Assembly (NCBI GenBank): GCA_947561585.1
Contig: CANNZV010001624.1
Location: 57,481-121,480, forward strand
Length of the DNA stretch: 64,000 bases
Reading direction: 5' to 3'
Origin: Caprella mutica
Taxonomy: Eukaryota; Arthropoda; Malacostraca; Amphipoda; Caprellidae
A model generated the notes under the pieces. That model was not told the DNA's origin, searched no databases, and worked only from the letters and a program-made list of their open reading frames with translations. Below are positions 54,692 to 64,000 of the stretch, in pieces. The position numbers and the translations under genes are program-made. How positions within the stretch are numbered: position 1 is the first letter of the stretch; every line of letters begins with the position of its first letter.

Positions 54692-57334
54692 CAGAGCTGG
54701 GCGCGCGAACCTTTTTTTAGGTTCCGAATCCGAACCCGAATCTTCGTCGATTTTGGGTTCCGAACCTCCGTATAGCGAACCCAATTTGGAAAAGTTTGGT
54801 CCGAACATTTGTTCCGAACCAAACATTTAGTCCGAACATTTTTAAGCTAACCTCTGATTTTATAGGTATATATTTTATATCTAAAAATTAAGAAAAACAA
54901 AAGTAAACTACAGTCTACACATTTACATTCGGCCCTTTTACTAACTTATGCTTCCAAGGCTATTAGGGCAACCTATATAAAAAAACAGTTTTTCAACAAG
55001 ATACTAACTATTTGTCAGAAACAAGTTACAACCAGAAGGTTTCACTCTATGTTAAAAAAAACACATGTCTTATTTATAAACCTACGTTACTGTATTTTTA
55101 CAAGTTGTTAGTTTTTGTACTAAACTAATGTGTACCAAATTTCAAGTAAAAATATTGAATATATAAGGAGAAATAAATACATAGGTATATAAGAGATTGG
55201 CAACTGAGTGAGCTGAACTGTTATTGGATGGAGTGTGAACCAATCACAGCTCGGGCATTGGTCTCTACTACATAAAACGTGGACATATTCGTGCGTATTG
55301 CGTAACCAATCTGTATTTCTACGTTGCCACACGTTACTACGGTACAATTAATTCCATAATTTACGCTGATTTACGCCGATACGTAAATATTTAAGTTTTG
55401 AATTAAAAAATATAGTTGGTATTTATGTAGCAACAAAGTCAAGAAAGGCCAGTAAATTTAAAGAAATGACATGAAATATAAAAAGTAATTTAAAAAATAT
55501 AGGCCTATAAAATATACGTCAAATTCATTTGGGTTAATATAATAAATTTATAATAATAATTATACTGTGACTTCATATGACTACATTATACAGGAGTTGC
55601 ACTGGTAGAACTGCTGTTTCATGAAATACAACTAATTTAGAGAATTTACTAAATAGGAAAAAGAGATTCATAGAAAACTTACGAATATTTGTGTAGACTA
55701 ACCTAAATATGTTCACTATAGAGGTAAGTTCGCTGTACCGGATTTTATTATTCAGCGTGATTCACTATACAGCAGTTCAGTATAAGGGAGTTCCACTGTA
55801 CTTACTATACTTAATAAGTTAGTATCATTGAGTACGACTGAATGAGCATTAAGTATCTTTAAAGTTCCCCTCCAGTCTCTACTCCAATACGTAGTTTAAG
55901 TTATTCTGAATTTTCTTCTGACCTCCGAATTTCATGCAAATGAATATTAAGACCAACTCTGTCGTCATAACAATGCAAGACAATGTATCCATATTAAAGT
56001 ATCCAAGTATCTAATTAATTATGTTTTAAGTTTTTACTATTTGTTTTCAATTTTTCATTTATATTACAACATTTTTGATTAATTCTATCTAGAGAACTGA
56101 TGATATAAATTTTTTTTGCATTTTGTTTGAATATGAAAGTACTATAAGATACCGTATTATGGTATTCCTATACTCTATTTGCTTGCTTAACTTTTTCTTC
56201 TATTCAATATATTACAAAGGTCAGACAGTGAAGATTACTGTGAATATTTCTCAAAGCTATTTATATTATAACTTATATACATATAATATTATAATACCTA
56301 TATATAAATTATAATCAATTCAATTGTAAAGCGAATAGCTGAATACTCGATCTTAAATTATCTGATCAGCCTACCTACTTAGCCGTCAAAAGTTAGCTCA
56401 TTTGAGTCATTTCAATATTTTTTCTTTTAAAAACCTTCATTTGATATTTAGTATTTCATACATTAGTAAAAGCAAAAGAAAAAATCATCATTCAAAATAA
56501 AAGTAACAAGCTAAGACAAGAAACAAATTATATTTATAAGATGTTATTGTACGAAGCTTGGTGTGCGCAATTATTCTCTCACATATTTGATCTCGCTAAG
56601 ACGCTATAAGAGTTACAGTTAACTGATTATAGTGAAATATTCACCCTTATGTAGTGAAAAGCACTCTTGCATCTAATGCCTGGAAAGATCTCTGATATAT
56701 TCCTAATATTATTATAGATTTGAATAAATACTCATGATATGAGTATATTACCATTTACCACCTTCGTTTTTGTCTAATCGTATGTATTTATGCGAAAAAT
56801 TAAACGATTGAAAAGACAGCTTTAAAATCGGTCTTGAATTTAAGTTATTATTATTTTTCCATGAGGACTGGTTAGCCAACGGCTAAGGTACTAGGGTAGG
56901 GTGTTATGTAATGTTACCTAGTATATACGTTTACTTTGTTTATAACCTTACCTATAGCTCTACATATTTCAAGCAATTTTAATTGAGATTTGAGGGAACA
57001 TAAACCGTTATTAAAGAATTAACTAGTTAAGATTATTATAAAACTTACCGCTATTCAAGAAAGGATGAATAACGTAATGGAAGAAGAGCGGGGAGAGACG
57101 CATGTTCTTCGCTTCAGTGCGTTAAGCAGAAACCTATGTTTATAATAGTAGCCGAGAGGTACGGTACATGTTCAGAACGTAAAATAATTAAATGAACTGG
57201 TCAGTTTTTCCCGGGTACGGAGGTTCGGACTTGCGAAAAAGACGTTCCGAACACTGAAGTCCGAACCCATTTTCCAGTCCGAACCGGTTCGCGAATAAAG
57301 GTTCGCGAACATTCGTGCGGAACGCCCAGCTCTG
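54692..57334. mobile_element. hAT-type nonautonomous element, 2643 bp
   Basis: Ends CAGAGCTGGGCGCGCGAACC and GGAACGCCCAGCTCTG are inverted, with the perfect 8-bp direct repeat TCTAAATT on each side (54684-54691, 57335-57342), as expected for hAT elements. Both subterminal regions carry many copies of GTTCCGAACC / CCGAAC (54710-54840 and 57205-57315), probable transposase-binding sites. The inside is AT-rich with no recognisable transposase. Confidence 0.88.
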
Positions 57335-57359
57335 TCTAAATTAATGGAAAAGCAAAGTT

Positions 57360-57520
57360 GCATAGTGTACTGGCGGTTCTACCGCCTTGGCAGTCTGCGT
57401 TGCTACGGTGCTAGACGGTGGCACCGCATCTGGACGCGTTACCACCGCCGCAGTAGCACCGTTTGCAAAGTATACTGGGCAGTTTCACCGCGGCAGTCAA
57501 AGTATAAGCACATACACAGA
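57360..57520. repeat. GC-rich ACTGGCGGT repeat flanking the hAT element
   Basis: GTACTGGCGGTTCTACCGCC and later TACCACCGCCGCAGTAGCAC, GCAAAGTATACTGGGCAG. A related piece (ACTATACTGGCGGTGCCACC) is at 54618-54655, on the other side of the hAT insertion. Short hairpins (GGCGGTTCTACCGCC) are evident. 57521-58690 has no recognised feature beyond several TTAGCTTTTTAT copies near 58000-58080. Confidence 0.6.
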
Positions 57521-58689
57521 CGAGTTTAAAGTAGAAGATATCCCAATACAGCTAATATTTAAAAGAATATGTAGCCATATCTTTTTTATATATAATTCTT
57601 AACATAAATTTTTATTACATAATTTTCTATATACAAATACATTTATTTAAATAAATTTTTATTTAGATACATATTTTTTGTATAGCTTCATTTTTTTACA
57701 TAACTTTTTAAATCTTATATATTTTTTTTTTATAACGGGGAAAGTACACTGGTTTTAAATATCTAGCGACTGTTGGTAAGTAAAATAACGTGGTATCATG
57801 TTATTATTAGGTATATTTTAAGGTATCTATCTTCTAATGCAAAAATTATATTTTTCTGATGGTAAATATTCATATTCCTTCATTGTTTCAATATATTCAT
57901 ATATAATCTCATATAATTAATTTATCTATAAATTGAACATGTTCGGTTATTTTCTTGAACACAGTTCACGCCAAACACCAAACGTTCCGCTGCTCTAAAA
58001 GTTAGCTTTTTATAAAAGTTAGCTTGTATGAAAGCTTAAAGTCAGCTTTTATTAGAAAATAAAGGTTAGCTTTTTATATTGCTCTAAAAATGAGCTTGTA
58101 CAATAATTAAAATAATCGTTAATCTTATAGAGCTGTGTGCAATGTGCATGCTTCAGATTTTTTCAGTCAATATATACCTACCTATAGCTTAATAGTGTTA
58201 TAAATTTATTATTTTTAGAATAACAGTAGAATTCTTGCGACAGATAACTAAAACTCAAATAGGTACCTATAGGTTTAAATATGACCAATAGCAAATTTAG
58301 AAGAATCATTCCTTTGCATAGCCTATATATCCCTAACATTTTTTTAATAAACTGTAATGTCAATTGATGTTTAATAATATATGCTATATGTATACTTTTC
58401 AAATGAATAGGTAATTATTTAAACTATTGTGGAAAAAATTTCTATGTGTGGTAAAACATTGTGAATATCACCGTATATGGTCTTCACTGATAATGAAAAA
58501 AGGTGAGGAAAAATGTATATTAAAGATATTGTTCACTATATCATCAAATAAATGGAAACTATAAATTACAGTACTGCAATAATGGTTAAAATTGGTTCAA
58601 ATAATACTACTCAGAAAACACTGTATAGACTGCAAAACGTATCTGGCGCTGTATATTATAAAACGTATCTGGCGCTGTTTCACAGCCCA

Positions 58690-58800
58690 GTATACTTGGC
58701 AAGCAGTGAGAACGCGGCAGTAATGCCGCGTTCTCACAACCCAGTATACTTTGCAAGCAGTGAGAACGCGGCAGTAACGCCGCGTTCTCACCGCCTAGTA
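58690..58800. repeat. Two GC-rich hairpins in tandem
   Basis: 58708-58737 and 58761-58790 each have 13-bp perfect stems (TGAGAACGCGGCA / TGCCGCGTTCTCA, the second with a C change matched in the other arm context) around GTAA. They are linked by AGTATACTTTGCAAGCAG. The surrounding motif GTATACTT-GCAAGCAG resembles the repeat at 57460-57500. Confidence 0.75.
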
Positions 58801-60030
58801 TACTTTGGATTTTAAGAAGCAGTAGCAAAGCAGTAGCAACATTGTATTAACGGAGCACAGATAGTTGGGCTCGGCAACAATTGGGCCCCAAGACAATTGA
58901 GCATATTAAAATAAAATTTGAAGCAGATACATCAAAGAAGAATTACTTTGTTATTACAAGCAGCAATAGTCTTCAATTAATTAAGTTACTACAATAAACT
59001 CTGATCATAACGTACTCGGCTTCACCCTGCAGAATAAACATTTTCCCCTGTCCATTAAAAGCAATGCATACATAATTTTTCACTTCTACTAAATGCATTG
59101 TTAAGGTTTATTTCGTGGGTAGGAAGGCCATTCAGAAGAAATAGACAAAATCCTCTTTTCAAAGCATGTGTTTGAAGTGTCTACAACTGTGTCGTGGAAC
59201 ATCTGCCTCGTACCTCTAATGTAACTGAAGGGTGGCACAGAGTGACTCAATATCGTCATCCTACTATTATTAAATCTATTAGAGCAAGATCACGTTGATA
59301 ATAAATTTAGACGCATTAATACTGAAAATAAAGGTTGCACTAAAAAATGAAGCAATTCAAGCCATTTTAAAAATCATCAAGCCTAGATAAAGCTTTAAGT
59401 AAAAAATGCGATTTTTTCAGACGTTAGCTCCTTGGCAGGGAGGGTGCGACTAAAAGCAAACATTTGCTAATATATTATTTAATGGATTTAGCATAATTAA
59501 TTATCTTCAGTGATATACTTTGTTCATTTGGGTAATGATTAGGAAAGAAATGAAAATTTGATTTATTTTGAAAAAGTTCAGTCTAGTGATAAATAGATAA
59601 AAAAAATTCGCAACTCATTGATTCCAACTCGTTGAATCACAAAAAAACGATTACGTAAAAGGAAAATGCGCATAATTGTAATCCTAGATATCGTTAATTA
59701 CGAAGCCTATAGTGTATATACTGTATTTCTCAAAATCAATTAATTATTGCTTATTTAAAATGATTAACCAATATTGTACATACGTTAAAATGAAATAAAG
59801 CGTTTCTATTGGATTATCGATCAAACTTTATTAACTAATAAAAACATTATTTCTATGAAAATACAGTGAATTCAGATGCAGTGTTTCATATCATTAACTG
59901 ATTAATATTTGTCTATTAATAATGTTCCAATTTATAAATTTCATATGAAACTCCCCTTAATCGGAACACAAAATTGAAGAAAGTGATTCATAATTCTGCA
60001 ACTCTCTGCCATAATATGATGCAGATAAAT

Positions 60031-60160
60031 AGTTACAGAAAAGTGACTCTCTCCTGTTTAACATATTGGAAAGAGTTACAGAAAAGTGACACTCTCCTGT
60101 TTAACGTGTTGGAAAGAGTTGCAGAAAAGTGATACTCTCGAGTTTTGTAGCTCTATCTAT
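60031..60160. repeat. Three tandem copies of an about 43-bp unit
   Basis: AGTTACAGAAAAGTGACTCT at 60031, 60073 and (AGTTGCAG) 60117, each followed by CTCCTGTTTAAC and a GGAAAG link. 58801-60030 otherwise has no recognised feature except a diverged CAATTGGGCCCCAAGAC piece at 58876-58901. Confidence 0.75.
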
Positions 60161-60317
60161 TTATTCCAGTAGGCAATACTAGGTAGAGTGGTTTGAAAAA
60201 GATGAGTGTTGTAAGTTTTAGTAGACGTATATGGTGCTCACTTATCTAAATATCTTTGAACTTCACAGTACACATATATATATTATTTTGAAACTTTATC
60301 ATCTTGCACAGTGTAGA

Positions 60318-60987
60318 CCAGGGGTGGGCAAATGCAGCACTCAGTGCTATTTTGGCACTAAGAGTGGCCCACGTGCCCACCCTTGAAAAAGTGCTTTATT
60401 TTCTTCCAAATAAAATTTAAATATTTTTGCCCTAACTGCTTTATAAATTAAAAGGATAATATAGAAGAGGATGGTCAACTAATTGAAGAACAGTATATTT
60501 GTAACGACCTTGATGCTTTGATAGTCAATTTTATCCGTTAATAAGGTATTTTTTGTTCATTGTTACAATAATGCCGGTATCTTTTTATCTAGATCAGTTA
60601 ATTTTATATCTTTTTATACGCTTGTCTTGGGATATTCAAACACTGTGGTAAAAATGTTTGCAATCATTTTAAATTCCCTTTTTTAATAAGTTAGGTAGCC
60701 ATAGTAATTTATCCTGTGAATTTGTGAGTTACTTATTATGAATAATTTTCACATGAAGAAAAAAATTATTATATATCATTTATTAATTCTTTTTAATGCG
60801 AATGATAAATCTACTACCAACATTTAAGTGCAAAATATGTACCGTTGTACATGTACGTACTTCAATTGAATCTACCACCTCATTATATAATTATTCAGTA
60901 TCCCCTGCAATTTAAAAAACGAAAAGAAAATTGGCACTGAGATTCCATCTTTCGGCACTGAAAAACACAATGTGTGCCCACCCCTGG
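60318..60987. mobile_element. hAT-type nonautonomous element, 670 bp
   Basis: Ends CCAGGGGTGGGCA and TGCCCACCCCTGG are exact inverted repeats; flanks AGTGTAGA (60310-60317) and ACTGTAGA (60988-60995) agree at 7 of 8 bases. CAGGGGTGGGCA-type ends and 8-bp duplications are classical for hAT. Inner GGCACT motifs occur near both ends. No transposase. 60996-62030 has nothing recognised. Confidence 0.85.
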
Positions 60988-62029
60988 ACTGTAGACTCTT
61001 TCTTGTTTTTCTGAATCTCTATCTTTGTAACAAAATTGTGAAACACGTAACAACTAAGTTGCAATGTTTTTTTTACATAACATCTTTGAAGAGTTTTTTA
61101 CGGTATTCTAGAATTCATTGTTACATTATAGGGTATATTAAGTTACCATGCAATGTATTTTAAATTAGTAAATTCAAGTGGAAAATTAACTATGAATTGA
61201 AATAAAGATTCACTGTACTGTGAAGCGATGCTTCGATCTTTTCTACCAAACCCTTCACAGTTGAATATAAATTCTACTAACTCAATTTGCATCTCAATTT
61301 ACTGTTTAAAGAATAAAAGTAAAATAGTTTGAATAGATGAATTATATAATAGAAGGAAAACTCTTTCAACATAAATATATAATCTTTCATAGAAAATTCC
61401 CATTATTTCAAAAGTGGCATTTAATTCTCCTTTTCAATTACCTTCATTCATAATCTATTTCATCGATTGGTAGTCCATTCATTCATTCATAATAAATTCC
61501 TTCAGTTGAAATCATCAGAAAATAAAGAAAATCATTGGAAAAACTGACGGCCACAACTAATGGCTTTTTATTTCTAGAGAGAAATACTGCCAAGAGAATT
61601 GTGAGTAATTGAATAAGTACTTTAATTATTGAAATGCTGCTAAAGAAGCGCTAGCGTTAGAATCTTTGGAAGAAAAGAAAGCGTTCTTGGTGTATTTTTT
61701 ATGCTTATTTGTTATTGAACTTTTGGTTCATTGATTAAAGTCATGAATACCAAAAGAATTCATTTCAAAAATAACATGGTAATATATTCATGTGAAACTC
61801 GACAAAGAACATCAATGGAATAGTCATAATAATTCAATCCTAGCGGTACCCGTGGATATTCCACGGTTTTATTTCACAGATTGGTCACGTGTGTAGTATA
61901 TTTTCATCTCAAATTGAAATCTTCATAAATTTGTATGTAATGGCTGAAGAGATATGTTGGTTCATTCAAAGGGAAACTAAAAATAACAGAATTTAACTAA
62001 TTCTCATCCTCATTCGGGCAGAGGCTAAA

Positions 62030-62940
62030 TTTGCTCTTCCGTTTTGCTGTTTCATTTTTTTCTGTAGTTTTCATTTTTCTCCAATTTTTCGGTTTCTCGG
62101 ATTTTTCGGTTTCCGTTTATTATGTTTTTCCAGATATTTTTGTTGGTTTTCTGTTTTTTTCTGAATTTTTTTTCGAATTTTTTCTGGGTTTTACAGTTTC
62201 TGATTTTCCGGATCTTTTTCGTTTTTTCCAGATATGTAAGGTTCCAGATTTTTCGTTTTTCCTGATTTTTTTTATTTCTGTTTATTTTTCAATTTCTCAT
62301 GATTTTTCAGTTTCTCTTAATTTTTGCTGGAGCTTTCCGATTTTCCGTATTTTTCAATTTTCCAGATATTTTGGTTTTCCGAATTTTCTGGTTTTCCATT
62401 TATTCTGTTTTTTCTAATATAAAATTTTTCAGAATTTTTATTCAATGCTTAATTTATAAATAATTGAGATTCCTAAAAATAATTCAATTAATAATGATTT
62501 TCATTTATTCTGGAGTTTTTTTTAGAGTTTTTATATTCATTTATTATTTGGGGTTTGAGTTTTTCACAGTTTTTTTTATAAAGAACAAATTTGGGTTTAT
62601 TTTTTTTTCAGTTTATAAAAAATATTCAGGATTTCATTTGAATTTAGTTTTTGAGTTTATGAAATTTTTAGTTTTCTTGAGAATTTTGAGAAGTTTTTGT
62701 AAAATTTTGAGTTTTTGTAAAAGTTCGAGTTTGTGAACAATTTCTAATGTTTGTAAAATTAAATTTTGAATTTGTGGAAAATTTTAAGTTTTTGGGAAAT
62801 TTTGAATTTTTGGAATATTTTGAGTTTTCGGACAATTATTAATTTAGGAAAAATTTAGAATTTTGAAAATTTGGAGTTATTGAAAAATTTGGAGTTTGTC
62901 AATTTTTTTTAGTTTTGGCAAAATTTTGAATTCAATCTAA
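62030..62940. repeat. T-rich low-complexity tract
   Basis: About 900 bp of degenerate TTTTCGGTTTCTC, TTTTTCAGATTT and GAGTTTTTG units, strongly T over A on the + strand. The long phenylalanine-rich open frames are a consequence of composition, not genes. Confidence 0.85.
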
Positions 62941-63438
62941 AGTTTTGATTATTCTGAGCGTACTTATTAGGTTGTACAGGATTAGCGTCAAAGGTAAAAT
63001 GTTTCTTTTTGACATGGCCGTGTAGTATACCAATTTAACTATTATAACACTGCAAACAATTCCAAATTGAATACACATGTTTACCATATGGTTTAATGGT
63101 TTTAATGTGGCAATACAATATAAATATGTGTTATCCACATTGAATCGATCTAACCATTATAGAAACATATTATTAACATGTGGTTATTCTATTTTAAAAC
63201 CATATCAAATAGAGACTAATTGACCACATCATATCCACGTGTCAATTACTATACTTATAACAGATGTTTAAAACAGGTGTTTATCTCGTGGTGGTCATGT
63301 AATGCTAAAAAAATTGATGACATAAAATTTGCAATTGTTCTCTTTCAAATGAAACCTTTTTCAATCTTCTAGCAATAATAGTTTACAAATTACAACCCTT
63401 TTAAATCGGCTATTTTTTTGCGGATATCCTGTATTACT

Positions 63439-63860
63439 CGGGTCATTAGGTTACTTTTAATGTATTCAAATAAAATAAAATTTTCTGCATAGTCTAATCT
63501 ATTTTATAAATAAATATATTTGAAAATTAAATAAAAACAGGGGAATTCAAATATCAAGTCAATATATTCGCACGCGAATCCTATAGTTACATTATTCATG
63601 TTCAATACCCGTCGTGTAAAAGCGAACACCAAATAAAAATAAATAATTAGATAAATAAACACACTTAGGGGATTATTTGGATAGATTTTTTGACAGAACA
63701 TTTATAAATATTGAATAAAAACATAAGAATTAATATTTCATAGTACCATATTCCCGTGCGTATCATGGTTACATTCTTCATGTTTAATACCCGTTGTGTA
63801 AAAGCAGACACCAAATAAATAAATACACTACGGGTTTTATTAGGATAGATAGTAATCAAG
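63439..63860. repeat. Dispersed repeat copy 2 and a local duplication
   Basis: 63439-63549 matches 35970-36082. Then TTCATGTTCAATACCCGTCG at about 63594 and TTCATGTTTAATACCCGTTG at about 63778 head two copies of a roughly 90-bp segment (ending GGATAGAT). 62941-63438 and 63861-64000 contain nothing recognised. Confidence 0.65.
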
Positions 63861-64000
63861 GTTCATAGACTATAACAGGTTAAACGAATAGAAATATTAC
63901 TATGAAAGTGTTACTATGAACTGCATCCATAAAGTCTTCAGACAATTTTGAAAGTTAATTAAGATTTTTTTGAAAGTGTTATCAAAATAAATATCCCTAC

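Noticed and set aside
62031..62736. Phenylalanine-rich membrane protein genes
   Set aside because: The frames follow from T-rich low-complexity sequence; several frames are open in the same place.

Overview
This is a eukaryotic, almost certainly animal, genomic window. It is strongly AT-rich, with GT-AG introns, no operons, and a dense load of small DNA transposons, inverted repeats and minisatellites. I cannot fix the phylum from sequence alone. The two genes are single-copy-looking relatives of vertebrate families, so an invertebrate is the best guess.

Two complete protein-coding genes can be assembled, both on the + strand. (1) A DOCK-A (DOCK1/2/5, myoblast city, CED-5) Rac guanine nucleotide exchange factor runs from 6121 to 29512 in 26 coding exons. 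All junctions are in phase and give 1968 residues: an N-terminal SH3 domain, a DHR-1/C2 domain, a helical middle part, a DHR-2 catalytic domain held in one 1.7 kb exon, a polybasic stretch and a proline-rich Crk-binding tail. (2) A NEDD4-family-interacting protein (NDFIP) runs from 43391 to 47995 in 6 coding exons. It encodes 300 residues with three PPxY motifs followed by three membrane segments. The two genes act in different pathways (Rac activation and cell motility or engulfment; recruitment of HECT ubiquitin ligases to endosomal membranes), and nothing here shows a functional link.

Layout. 1-5 kb: nested short inverted-repeat elements ending in CAGTCTG. 6.1-29.5 kb: DOCK, with introns holding at least five MITE or foldback elements, several minisatellites and a 5'-truncated I-like retrotransposon with a readable RNase H domain. 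29.5-43.4 kb: intergenic, with a 2.5 kb inverted repeat, a 44-unit 10-bp satellite, a Mutator-like element with a 10-bp target duplication, a second CAGTCTG cluster and a decayed Tc1 element. 43.4-48.0 kb: NDFIP, whose intron 2 is mostly one foldback element built around a 20-bp minisatellite. 48-64 kb: gene-free, with several MITE families, a 2.6 kb hAT-type element with a perfect 8-bp duplication, a second hAT-type element, a decayed reverse transcriptase fragment on the - strand and T-rich low-complexity DNA.

The most unusual things are the modular CAGTCTG elements that share one internal core, the foldback elements enclosing 20-bp minisatellites, the tendency of minisatellites to start close to splice sites, and a phase-neutral lysine-rich exon in DOCK.
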